Origin: Mytilus galloprovincialis
Taxonomy: Eukaryota; Mollusca; Bivalvia; Mytilida; Mytilidae
Reading direction: 5' to 3'
NCBI RefSeq assembly: GCF_965363235.1
Contig: NC_134844.1
Span: forward strand, 88,064,664 to 88,128,663
Length of the DNA: 64,000 nt
Shown: positions 1 to 11,200 of the stretch, one piece after another
How the letters are laid out: each line of letters starts with the position of its first letter
How positions within the stretch are numbered: the first letter of the stretch is position 1
The notes under the pieces: model-generated
Told to the model about the DNA's origin: nothing
Database searches by the model: none
The model's input: only the letters and a program-made list of their open reading frames with translations
Program-made: the position numbers and the translations under genes

Positions 1-2605
1 CTTATATACCAATTTCAGTTCTATTCTTTATTATCTGTACAAATTAAACTCCAAACCAAATGCATAATTACATTTCGAATTCCTACTAAAAACATTTTAA
101 CAGAACAGTAACAAAAATCGATAAGCATCTTTGCATATGGCAAGCTATATCCAACATAAATTATAGGTGCACGTTTTACAAACACAGTATTGGTTAATGT
201 ATTAATACTGTCAAATAAGACTCATCAGGTGTTTTTCCTCACAATCCACGAAAGTATGCCAAATCAAGACATACAGCCCGTAACAGAGAAGTGATCGAAT
301 TGATGTTTCTTTACCGTCAAAATTAGCTACGTTATCGACAAACTTAATTGAGTAGTGACCAAACTATTGGTACTTTAACGTTAAAAAGATTGACAATGAT
401 GACAAACTTTCATGTGTCGATAATCAAGTTTAATACCGATAATATTGAAAATAATTCTAATAATATGAAACAAAATATGTCCATGCACCATTTCGATTGG
501 GCGAAAAGTAGTCATTTCTTCAAAGTCAGAACAGAAAAAAAAGATTTATGGAAGGACGTCTTGATAGTATATTTCCTTTACAATTTTACCCAAAACTAAA
601 AGAAATATACTTGTAAACAATTAAAAAGGTGTTTGATAGGAATGAAGTCCTTTATTTTTTCGGACTACAATGTGTACCGTATATGTGATGGATTTGAATT
701 CAATCAATAACTTTGAAATGTTTTCTCTTATGTATACACAAAAGGGAGGACTGGTATTTGTACTTCTGTAAGAGTATGTCTTCGTCCGTTTCACATGACA
801 AACTTTTTTCAAGTACAGTTTAAACGGAAAAATTTTGTTGAGATTTTTTTTTAATATGACAAAATATTGAGGCAGCAGATTTTTAAAGTCAAAATCAGGG
901 TCAGAATATTGTTTTCTAAAAACCTACCAGGCCCCTTCTTCCAGGAAAATTAAATGGTCCGTGGCAGAAATAAAAAAATCCCACATGTTCAACTTCAAAA
1001 TTTGACCAGATTCTTATCTTAACTGTCGGATAATATACCAGGATGACATAGAAAATGTCCTGTATGGGTACTTCACGCGTAGTTGAGTACAAGTGTCCTC
1101 GTAGTGAACGCACCCGACTACGCGTGCAGTAAAAAGTGTACTCTTATGTCGGATACCGGGCAGTTTCTTTGTTATATCTGTACTTTGTTAATATTTACTA
1201 AATATTAAATAGGTAAAAATAATTGTTGAAAGCCTGTTCAGGGTTTCTTTCTTGTGTATGATTATATAATTTTTCACATGCCTGAACTCATTGACGATAA
1301 TGTAAGGTGCTCTATTAGAAAAAAATGGATTTCTAGTTTGAAAAAGAAATTTCGCCTTTTCTTGAGCCTGTTTTGACTTGTACATTCACTTCGGTAAATA
1401 GGAAAATGAAAAGATATGGGGTAATTTAAAGAGAGACCACACTCCATCCATTAGAACGGAGGGAATTTAAAAATCTAGAGGTTTCCACAAGGCTTTCAAC
1501 AAGGGTGGAATCTCACTCCTTCTGAAAAGCTCTAAATCGCCCCAACGTGTACATACGTTTGGTCATCAAGAGATTCTGGTTTCTCTTTTTGTGTGTCATA
1601 AACATTCAATTCGAATTTGAATTTAATTTACCGAAACATTTCCGTACATTAAATCGTAGGACGGTCAGAACATTTTAAGGACGCAGCAGATCGAATTACA
1701 ATTTTAAGTAGTACATAGATGTGCAATAATTCAGCTTCCTGTACATGTTCATGAAGTTCGAAATTTTGAATGTTGATTTCTTTAAAAAACGCCATTTTTT
1801 TACAATAAAAAATCTCAAAATGTCCGTTAACAATGCAAAAGTTTAACCATGAAAAATCACATATCTAAGAAAAGCAGTCGTTTAATAGATTATAAGAAAG
1901 TTTCAGTATAACATGTCAAATATCTTTTATTTGAGAGTTTTCCTTTTGTTACAAATGTAGCTCCATGTCTGATGGTGAAATAAAAATGAATGTCTCAGAA
2001 AGTGGTGAATTAGTTTCCATAAATGACAAATGAATCGGGCCAAGCTTAGTAACTTACAGTAAACAGACTACTGTAACATTGACGCACTCGTCGAACTGTA
2101 TAAAAGATTTGTGTTTATGACCAAAAATTTATATACAACTTCATTTATAAATTAATCTGAATTTCATAGCGCGTCGTCACAATAATAAAAGTTATAAAAA
2201 ACAATCTATAACCAGCAGATCTATACTTCTATAAAGAAAGTATTCTTGTACAAAAGGGTATTTATCATAAAATGGTCCAAACTATAGAATAGATAGTTTA
2301 CTACAGAAATCTTAAACGGAAGTATCGACAATTTTAAACTAAAGAGATTTGAAAATAAATTTAACTTTAAATAAACACTGAAATAATTTTAATACCTCGA
2401 AGGTGTAAAGAATAAACCAACAATCTCAATCTATAAAAGTGTCTTCATTGCACTAACCGACGAGTTCATGTTTACAGTAGAAACAGTGGATGTGACTCCA
2501 ATAAATTCATTATCATTGTAATCATGAATATTTATCGCTTATATTAAATTGATAAAGATTTTATCGAGGTCGCACCAAACTGTTTCTACAACTAAGATCA
2601 GTTAG

Positions 2606-3400
2606 GCAGCAGTCCTTTTGCGCCAATTACTGTTTTTCAGGGGTATCATTTGCGCCAAATTTTGTTTTCCAAATGTATCAATTGCGCCAATATTCGGAAC
2701 TCATTGGCGCCAATTTACCTCTACACATATCTATCATAAGTATTAATGATAAGTAGATATTTATTCTTATTTTTGGCTTTAAAAGTATCATATGTTCGGA
2801 GATATTTCACCATGAAGATGAGCATCTGGAGAGAAATGACTTAAAATGCATAGATAGTCCATGTATTGAGAGGGAAGAAAACATGTTACTTTGCTGAATA
2901 TTTAATAACAGATATGCCAAAAAAGAGGCAAATAGAAGCATTTGCTGATTATGTTTTAGTCACATAGGTTGATGACACAGTGCTTTGTTTCCACCATGCG
3001 TATGAGCTGAAACTATCTATCGCAAGACGTATCAGTAAAGGGACAGAAGGATTCCACGGGCATTATAATGAACTGTTTTATGCATTTCATCCTTTAATGT
3101 TTGTGTTTTTGGACAATAAAGTGAAGTTACAAGCTACTATCTACAATAAAGTACCCATGCAGCAGCAGTAAGAAGAAGATATGTTTCAGAAATGGAAACA
3201 TTTGCCGTGTACACTGTCAGTTCCAAGTCCGACAAAAGGAGCAGGGAAGTCATTTTTCTTCTGATTGGCTCAATCGTATGTTTTATTTTTGGCGCAAATG
3301 ATACCATGTAATTTTAAAACAGGTGGCGCAAACGTGGCATTGGAGAAAAAAAGTTGTGGTGCAAAAGGACGCATTTTTGGCGCAAACGATTCGCACGACG
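2606..3400 (+). mobile_element. Degenerate MULE-type DNA transposon remnant
   Basis: The frame 2980-3171 encodes EGFHGHYNELFYAFHPLMF, which resembles the C-terminal part of MULE transposases (E-G/R-W-H...N..F...HP). A neighbouring frame just upstream reads FPPCV followed by AETIY, the segment that normally precedes it, so the gene is frameshifted. Flanking words built on TTTGCGCCAA (2618-2700) return as TTGGCGCAAA in inverted order (3290-3400), possibly eroded terminal or subterminal repeats. The remnant lies inside the 274-4024 element. It is too short to be an active transposase. Confidence 0.55.
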
Positions 3401-3657
3401 AAGCCATTGTTTATGACAGAACACACATTCTAGATTATGTATTTTTGTTTCCGATAGTTCAAAAGTATTTGATCATTTTAACTCCTTTGTATTTCATAAT
3501 ATGTGTCATGAACACAGACATATGTTCGATTGAATAATGATTTCCTCGTAACAAATGATAGAAATTTCGGAGATCCCGTATTTTATCCTTTACCGTTAAA
3601 ATGAAAATGCCAAAGACAGAGGTTGATTATAAAAAATGTTTAATTTTTATACATAAA

Positions 3658-3850
3658 TAAGGCCGTTAGTTTTCTTGTTTGAATTGTTTTACATTGTCTT
3701 ATCGGGACCTTTTATAGCTGACTATGCGGTATGGGCTTTGCTCATTGTTGAAGGCCGTACGGTGACCTATAGTTGTTAATGTCTGTGTCATTTTGGTCTT
3801 TTGTGGATAGTTGTCTCATTGGCAATCATACCACATCTTCTTTTTTTATA
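3658..3850 (+). repeat. SINE-like dispersed repeat (GGCCGTACGGTGACC family)
   Basis: Starts near GGCCGTTAGTTTTC, contains GAAGGCCGTACGGTGACC and TTGTCTCATTGGCAATC, and ends ACCACATCTTC plus a T-rich tail. The same order of words recurs, always ending ACCACATCTT, at 5040-5232, 7470-7670 and 60410-60657 and in degraded form at 14560-14740, 40575-40670 and 55205-55440; minus-strand copies are at 11975-12180 and 48222-48330. A common 3' end with variable 5' ends is typical of retroposed repeats. No tRNA-like head was identified. Confidence 0.7.
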
Positions 3851-4151
3851 TTTACTGTGTTAAAAAAACTTCGACTTAAACCATGAAAACTTAAACGTTG
3901 GACATGAAATGATTTGTCGATGAAGAAAATTAAATTATGTCACTTCTGAAATAAGTTTGTCGATAACGTAACTTATTCTGACGGTAAAACAATGCGAATT
4001 TGATCACTACTCTGTTACGGGCTGTACCTCATGAATATCTAAAACCAATTATTGAAAACATCACAGAATGTGGCATAGGAAATACACAGTTCATATATTG
4101 AATTTATATTGAGTATTATCTTTAAATACCAAAGTCTTCTTTTTTATTCAG

Positions 4152-4634
4152 ATTTGTTTGATTGTACAAAATGTGCAAAGTTTAATTCCGTCAAGAAAAA
4201 TATCAAATTTAGAACAACAGTTGGTTGATACTGATCGTACAATAGAAAGTAACTGTGCAACGACCCCACAATCCGACAGAAAGCATTTCGACGAAAACGT
4301 AAGATACACAGAACAAACATCAACTACTAAAACAGAAACATCCGTTATCAAAATTGAGAGTTTGAACATGGCAAACATTAGCAGTGAGGAGAATCTGACA
4401 AATTCCATTGTTTTTAAACCAACAGTTTCTTTGGACAATGAAACAGATGAAAATCATGAAAATATGCAAGAACAAGACCAGAAGATAATTGATGAGAACA
4501 ATGAGATAACGAATGTTAATTCGGGATATGAGACAAATTATCAGGAAGGCATCAAAATGGCATCTTTGGAGGAAAACACAAATGTATTAAGTGAGGAACA
4601 AATATCGGAAAAGAGCAAGAACACAGAAATATAA
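4152..4634 (+). CDS. Probable last exon of a third, convergent triple-tetraspanin-like paralog (partial gene)
   Basis: An open frame of 160 codons runs from a strong acceptor (pyrimidine-rich TTTTTTATTCAG ending at 4151) to a stop at 4632-4634. It starts ICLIVQNVQSLIP, with the same pattern as the residues that end a last helix in exons 6, 13 and 20 of genes A and B (ICSIVAAEY, MCCVIMIVY). The rest is a hydrophilic acidic tail of about the same length as the 156- and 153-residue tails of A and B. The upstream exons are not in the 268 bases left of the transposon at 274-4024, so they would lie beyond the left edge. Sequence similarity to the A and B tails is weak; the assignment rests on position, phase 0, length and composition. 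Confidence 0.5.
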   Translation: MCLIVQNVQSLIPSRKISNLEQQLVDTDRTIESNCATTPQSDRKHFDENVRYTEQTSTTKTETSVIKIESLNMANISSEENLTNSIVFKPTVSLDNETDENHENMQEQDQKIIDENNEITNVNSGYETNYQEGIKMASLEENTNVLSEEQISEKSKNTEI

Positions 4635-4879
4635 GATGACACTTTTACAAGTCTTGATGTAGATTTATGCAAATACTTAATGTACTGTCTACATTTCATT
4701 TAAGTAATATAAATTCTTTGTATAAATCAACAGCACGCTGATGGGGACTCAATATAATGTATAATGATCAATTGGTACTAACTTTCTGAATTGTTAAAGT
4801 TATAAGTCAAGAAATATTGATTCATGGGAGATGATACGCATATAAATTCAAACTCAATTCACTTCGGCAGTAAGACATT

Positions 4880-4885
4880 AATAAA
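4880..4885 (+). promoter_or_regulatory. Candidate polyadenylation signal (AATAAA)
   Basis: AATAAA about 245 bases after the stop of the plus-strand exon, followed by a T-rich stretch (TTTTCTTTTATTGT). A second AATAAA occurs near 5330, but it lies next to retroelement debris. Such hexamers are common by chance in A+T-rich DNA. Confidence 0.3.
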
Positions 4886-5039
4886 TTGTGAAGTTTTCTT
4901 TTATTGTATTATACATCGACTGATTTTTAAATCAATATACTAGTAATACAATGCAAGTTTTGTTTTTTTTACTCAAAAATTTGATGTTTAAATGTGTCGT
5001 TTGTCAGTTTTGATTATAAGTGATTCTCGTTTTTTGTTT

Positions 5040-5232
5040 TTGTATGTACATTAGGCATTTGGTTTTCCTGTTTGAATGAATTTACACTAGTTGGACCTTT
5101 TATAGCTTGCAGTTTTGATGTGGGATAATACCTCATGTAGAAGGCCGTACTTTGACCTATTATGGTTTACCTTTACAAATTGTGACTTTTTAGGGATAGT
5201 TTCCGCGTTGGCACCATACCACATCTTTTTTA
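5040..5232 (+). repeat. SINE-like dispersed repeat copy
   Basis: Contains TTAGGCATTTGGTTTTCC, GAAGGCCGTACTTTGACC and GGCACCATACCACATCTT followed by TTTATATT. Orientation and end match the copy at 3658-3850. It lies in the intergenic space between the plus-strand tail exon and gene A. Confidence 0.65.
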
Positions 5233-5339
5233 TATTTATGATATATGATCTATGATATATGAGGTACAGATTTTGTAATGTTTTATATTAAATCGGTACT
5301 ATTTGTTTAGCTTGTATAGTTGTATTTGAAAATAAAGCT

Positions 5340-6125
5340 TCCATTATACTTTTCGCTATCTGCTATATAGATAATACACTCTCACTGACCAATCTGGATC
5401 TTGGTGAATATATTGACTGTATTGAAACCATCGAAGTTTGGTGTGTCTTACATCTAGACTTAAATCTTAAAATTGACAGCAGGAGTCGCTGGAGGAAAAA
5501 CTTAACGACAAAACAGATAATTTCAGCTTCCAGTTTGTAAACTATCCAGTTCTAGGTCAGAGATGTTGTCAGTTATGTCTCTTCTGTCGCAATCGCAATA
5601 TATTTCTCTGATTCTCGAAAGTGACATAGAGGTTGAGACTTATGTCTCGGTTTGTACTTATATGAGCATTATGGCAAGTTTTCAACATGTGTAATTTTTA
5701 AATATTGTGTTTTGTAACAGTTGTTTGTCGTTTGTCATTTTTCGTAATTTTTTTAGGTTTATTATATGCTTATGATTTGAATGTAGATTTGGAATCTATC
5801 GCCTCTATTGTATGCCTCTTCTGGTGGACTACGTCCCTGAGGGTATCATCAACCCTGTAGCCAGTACTTCGGTACTGGCATGAAATACGTTTTTTTTGTG
5901 TTAATAGAATTTGCTGTTACAAAATGATAGAAATTAATATAAGTTAAGGAATGCATCTCCCTCTGATTCCTTTCACGGATTTGGCTATACTTTTTGGACC
6001 TTTTGGATTATAGCTCTTCATCTTTTATATAAGCTTTGGATTTCAAATACTTTGGCCACGAGCATCACTGAAGAGACATGTATTGTCGAAATGCGCATCT
6101 GGTGCAAGAAAATTGGTACCATTAT
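5340..6125 (+). mobile_element. Degraded Penelope-like retroelement fragment (reverse transcriptase palm to 3' tail)
   Basis: Translations of 5340-5560 show pieces of the reverse transcriptase palm and the region after it: a YID-like box, LTNLDLGEYID and DKTDNFSFQFVNYPVL, comparable to YLDDILALNND and DKRDDFSFPIVNYPFL in the larger copy at 26758-28830. The downstream part ends with a tail containing GCATCACTGAAGAGACATG and GAAATGCGCATCTGGTGC, which I recall as common in bivalve DNA. The copy is 5'-truncated and carries several breaks, so it looks old. Confidence 0.55.
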
Positions 6126-6129
6126 TTAT

Positions 6130-7110
6130 TTTTTCTATCAGAGAATGTTTTAATGCGAGGTTCGCACATTGCCGATTAACGTCCCGTTTGAGATCAGACA
6201 GCAATACGACATGAAAAGTGAAAAAGTCGGATTAGTATCCTCAATTATCTGGAATGTCCTACCATTGTCTAAACGCACTCGTTTTAGTTCGTAACAGATT
6301 CCTACGGGTCGGGAAGGGTCTGAATAGTTCGGCAAAGCATCCAGACAGTTTGGTGCGTCCCGTAACATTCTGGGCAACTCAGCCGATTTTGTCTAGTCGG
6401 ATTATAATCGTGGCTATGTCGTGACAGATTCTGCTGCATCGGATCGAATTCCGAACAATGTTTTGTATATTCTGGACGGTGTTCTGTGGAACGGGAATGA
6501 TCTGGAGTAATTTTTCATAGCTGTTTTTCTGCCGATTGAGTCCAGATTGCATCCAGATCTTGTCGATTGTGATGCTTTTTGTTTGTAGTGATACCCCCGT
6601 CAGAGTCCCGACAATAACAGAATACAATACGACTGAGACCAGACAAAGCCGTTTTCAATGCGATTGAGTGGACCGTGATAGGATTACGTTCCGACAGTAC
6701 CTGATCGTCCCAAATATGCCGACAGTTGTTTTTGAACGGATAACATCCGTCAGCGTCGGTTCACTGTCTGGTCACTGTCTGATCTCTGTCGGATTACATT
6801 CGGTAGATCGGGACGCAGTCGTGACAGACTCGGTCGAATTTTACCTGGCGAAAAATACGAATCGGATTAGAAGCGGATTCAGAACGGGATTATCGGAACA
6901 TATTCGCTTGGAAACGGTCGAATATCGACGCTTCCTGAACACTATCTGATTTTTGTCATGATCAGATTATTTTTTTACAAATTTTAATTAAAGTTTCAAT
7001 TTCGATCTACGATTCACAGGATCTTGATCAGACTTTTCAGAAATTTTAATCGGGAATGGTCCTGTCAAGGACGGTAGTAAAAATCGTGAATGTTTGACCC
7101 CGGCTTAAAG
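6130..7110. repeat. Compositionally distinct block, probably an unclassified repeat
   Basis: Richer in G+C than its surroundings and crowded with related short words (TCGGATTA, GTCGGA, ATCGGGA, CGACATGA and complements) on both strands. Three short open frames (6150-6377 and 6379-6627 minus, 6668-6949 plus) have no recognisable domain and are probably by-products of the composition. No clear terminal inverted repeat or target duplication was found. It could be a non-autonomous element with many subterminal motifs, or a diverged satellite block. Confidence 0.4.
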
Positions 7111-7469
7111 TAGAATTATACTGCATAGGAATTAAGAATTGTTCTTCATTGAATTTGTTTTGTCGATATAAGCCTTAAAATAGGTAAATTACTATGAAAA
7201 AAGGGGAAAATATCAAAATTGGGTATTTTGAAAGGCCATAGAAAAGCATTGTGCACCACTATATTATTTTTTCTTCACCTATCATTGTTTTAGTCATATT
7301 AACCAAATTGTCAGGTTAAGAAAAAAAAAGTTCATTTTAAGAATTTTTTGTCTCCTCAGAGGTGTACGACGTTAAAGCTTATTTATCAAAATTAATTTTA
7401 ATGGAACATAAACATAATATCAGTTGTCGTTTGTTTATGTAATATATACGTGTTTCTCGTTTCTCGTTT

Positions 7470-7670
7470 TGTTTATATAGATTAGACCGTTGGTTTTCCC
7501 GTTTGAATGGTTTTACACTAGTAATTTTGGGGCCCTTTATAGCTTGTTGTTCGGTGTGAGCCAAGGCTCCGTGTTGAAGGCCGTACTTTAACCTATAATG
7601 GTTTACTTTTTAAATTGTTATTTGTATGGAGAGTTGTCTCATTGGTACTCACACCACATCTTCCTATATC
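7470..7670 (+). repeat. SINE-like dispersed repeat copy near the 3' end of gene A
   Basis: Contains TTAGACCGTTGGTTTTCCCG, GAAGGCCGTACTTTAACC and GTTGTCTCATTGGTACTC, ending ACCACATCTTCC. A short duplicate of the end (ACACCACATCTTCCTATATC) follows at 7688-7710. It lies about 90 bases past the stop of gene A and may overlap its 3' UTR. Confidence 0.65.
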
Positions 7671-7759
7671 TATTTTAAGACATATAACACCACATCTTCC
7701 TATATCTATATAACAATATATCAATAACATGAATAAGCAACAAGCTCTTTTATAAATTT

Positions 7760-8230
7760 TTACAAATCTGTTGTTTCAGTAGGATCGTTGATATGTGTAT
7801 CCGACTCTGTGCTATTATATTTAGCAAATGTATCTACTTCCTCAGCCTCAATAGTACCAGATATTTTGTCAACTTGTTTACTGTACACATTGACTTTCTC
7901 ATTGTCTTCAAATTCCATCGATTTAATAGGTTGTAACTCATTTGTATTTACAGATTGTTCCTGGATAATTGTATTTTCTTTCTTTTGAAATTCAATTGAT
8001 TCTCCTGTCTTCGACTTGTTTGTTTTTGATGTTTTGCCTGATTTACTCTTTTTCTTTTTCTTTTTTCTAGATGTAAGAGCTTCATTCTCCATGGATGGTT
8101 CCAATATATGTTTCTCAATTTCAATTTTTATTTCCTTTGTGTTGTCAACAGCTTTAACATCTAAGTGTACTTCTTTGGAATCTTTCTTTAATCTCAAGCC
8201 ATCGTATACAATCATAATCACGCAGCACAT
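7760..8230 (-). CDS. Copy A exon 20: end of the last helix, cytoplasmic tail and stop
   Basis: Residues 800-955. The exon begins right after a TTTCAG acceptor with MCCVIMIVYDGLRLKK, which completes the last helix; by analogy with exons 6 and 13 the first Met is internal and not a start. The remainder is hydrophilic and probably disordered, with a lysine run (RKKKKKKSKSGK, near residue 855) followed by a Glu/Asp/Thr-rich stretch. The T-rich plus strand near 8050 is the complement of the lysine run. The tail is the fastest-changing part between copies A and B, though EFQKKENTIIQE and LQPIKSME keep clear counterparts in B. No known domain was recognised. Confidence 0.8.
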   Translation of the reverse strand: MCCVIMIVYDGLRLKKDSKEVHLDVKAVDNTKEIKIEIEKHILEPSMENEALTSRKKKKKKSKSGKTSKTNKSKTGESIEFQKKENTIIQEQSVNTNELQPIKSMEFEDNEKVNVYSKQVDKISGTIEAEEVDTFAKYNSTESDTHINDPTETTDL

Positions 8231-11200
8231 CTGAAATCAGGGTACTAATATTTTAAAACTGAGACATTGAGGTAAACATTTATTTTAAATAACTTCTTTA
8301 AATTGTTTATGAATCAGCAAAAATTGGTACACAATGCATACATAAAATATGCTTTTATTTAACTTATTCATTCTAAAAATAACAAATCATTCAAAATCAA
8401 AACGTAGATGACTTACTACAAATATAATACCTGAATAATCAGCAATGTGCATTATATGTGACAGCAGCTGAACAACAAAACATGTAAAAAACAAGTATGT
8501 ATAACATAATTTATAATAAGCATGATTTGTTCTCTCGGTATACTATTTAACATGGTTTTCGTAAGATCAGCGGTTGCATATGTGAAAGAATGTTTCTATA
8601 GTATTAAAAACGGAATGTACTTCCATTTATAAGTAATCATGCTGTTTATTGAATAAAAGTAAAACTGCAAATTAAACTTCTAAATGGATGTATGTGTGTC
8701 TATACATGTATATGCGTTTATGCTGTGTCATTTTCTATCCGGTTTGTTTCTTTCAGACTTTACGCAGATTATAGTCTCGAACGGTTATATTGATTTAAAC
8801 AACTTCTTCAAAAAATTTAATTACAACATGGTTTGTTAAAAAGAACATCAGTGCTGTTAGCAAATTCCATATTTTATTCAAATACGTAAGGACATAGCAG
8901 ACTTTGATTTCTTTTTCTTTTTTTTTTAAGTTTGAATGTTGTTTTGTTTCAAATTATCTAACATACCTCAGCTAAAATGTTAAGAGACATGAATACAAAG
9001 AAGATAATGCTGTATGTCTTTAGTCGTTTTTCAACTGCATCATCACACGACTATAAAACAATATTCTCATACCAATTAGTCATGTAATCACAATATCATT
9101 ATAAGCGATTACGCATTGTTTGGTTGTCTTACACATATAACAATGAATGTTTTTGTATAAATTGATACATTATTGTTTTCCATAATATTTTCCGTTTTGT
9201 GTTTGTGTTTTTTCTGCTAAAAAGTGCATTGATTATATAGACCTGAGTGTTAACTGGGTATAATTTCCTTTTTAGCCGTTTTTTTTTTTGGATTAGACTT
9301 CTATATCTTACAAACTGTTAGTTTATAACCATAAATTTCATTTGCAACTTAGCGCCTTCACAATATTTCAATATATGTATCAAAATAATTCGTGTAAAAA
9401 CAATTCAAAGTATGATTAGGCTTATAACTACTCAGATTTTACCAGTGTTAACGTTAAATTAAATACAAAAACTTAAACAAATGAATATTTAGAAAAAATA
9501 AGATAATATACTGCAAAGGCAATTTGTTCTCAGGAGTATAACACCTTAGTGTTTAAAATACTTTTATCAACAGCAATTTACAGAAAATCAATTAATAAAA
9601 AGTCATGTGTATGTGTTGTTTTTTGTTGAGAATAATTATCCATTTTGTACATTCATTTGTATTATTTAAAAGTGCAACTAACAAATATTAAATGAAGACA
9701 ATTCAATTGAATATTTAAGGATGCATCATTAATGGCAAATGATACAGTTGCAGGATAGGTATGACATTGCTAACGGAAATTTTTTTTTTTCGCGACGTTA
9801 AAAATATAACTTTTCGGGAAAAGATGCAGTTTTCGACTAATTTTTATAATTCAAACTGATTAAACTTGAAAACGAGTTCATGGGCCCATTTTTTAAAGTG
9901 ACATTTGGTTTGACAACGTATTAATATTATCTACACAGATTTACTTGAATAAGTCATTTTTTTTTAATTTGATAAATATACAGCAAAAACTCACGTTATT
10001 TTTCTACGTTCATGAACATAAGTTATCTATGAGTTATTTGTAAAAAAAAAAATGTTCAAATGTATAGAACATTTATATAAAAACGAAATTACAACTCATT
10101 TAACAAAAAACAGCTTGTGTTTATTGTTTAAAACAACAAAGTTATGCATTGCTGTCGAAATAAAACAAATACGCTACAAATTCAAATTATGAGGAAATAT
10201 CTGATATTTTAACCTCAATTTATGCAAAAAGTAGCACATGATGGATATATTTGTTAAAACATATTTGATTTAATCAGGTCGAAAATAGCCTTTATGCAAA
10301 TTGTCATCAAAATGTCAATATGGGATGAAACTGTATCGTATGCCCTTACCAAAAGTATTAATACTATATCAATGCTAATAGATGTAACTTACTCACCTGT
10401 GTGTTAAAGTACCCGTCTAGCATAGAATTTGTGCAATTACTATCATATCTGTCAGCATAAGGGAAGACATCTGATTGGGATTTACAACATTGTACTGGTA
10501 TTCGATGACCTGATCTGTCGCTAGATGTGTACCAATAGGTAGAGGTAAATGACGATTCTATCAATGAGCCTACTCCACAACATTCTGCCTGCAAGTCCAA
10601 AGTTCAATCAGAATATCATTGAAAGTACATGTACTTTAATCTTATATTTTGGTATGAATGTATTTCCGTACAAAATATTTTCAGAGTACATTTTGAAACA
10701 GTCTAGCATAATTATTCACTCGAAAACTATTGATAGCTACTCATATAATTAAATTATCAAACTAAACCTATTTGCCTCCCTTCTCTGTGGTGTAGTCGTG
10801 CCTACTTTTTTGTATAACCCAGAGCGATTCCTCTTTTTAATTGAAACAACAAAATTTAACATATCAAGGCCTATAAATAATGGTTTATTCGGGTGTTTCC
10901 TATCTAGCCCACGAAAATTGATCATACCTGCACAAACAGCGTATTCCATGCGAGCGATATTGACCAATCATATGTTGCTGAGTGGTGAGAGTAATAATAA
11001 CCACCATAATAGCTCACAAATAGTGTTCTTAGTTCATTTGCTAACTCTGAGGAAACCTTTAAGTATATCAGAACAGTATCTTAATTCTAAAACTTCATAA
11101 ATTAGCAAAGAACCCTCTTCCTTGTGTTCTATTACAAGTATTTGTATACATCCTTATAAAATAACCAACACTTGTTTATTGGTGGGGTTTGTTATCAGTT

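Larger units (their letters stand above)
274..4024. mobile_element. DNA transposon with about 90-bp terminal inverted repeats and TA flanks
   Basis: The left end from 274 (CAGCCCGTAACAGAG...) returns as its reverse complement at the right end (...CTCTGTTACGGGCTG, ending 4024). Similarity continues inward to about 362 and 3927 and includes TTACCGTCA and ACGTTATCGACAAACTTA. Both ends are flanked by TA (272-273, 4025-4026), which fits a TA target duplication. No transposase matching these ends was recognised. The interior carries a MULE remnant (about 2600-3400) and a SINE-like repeat (3658-3850), so it may be a composite or nested element. It ends about 130 bases before the plus-strand tail exon, so it probably sits in the last intron of that gene. 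Confidence 0.75.

Noticed and set aside
6668-6949. 93-residue plus-strand open frame in the GC-richer block
   Set aside because: No recognisable domain, and frames of similar length occur on the other strand of the same block, as expected from its composition.
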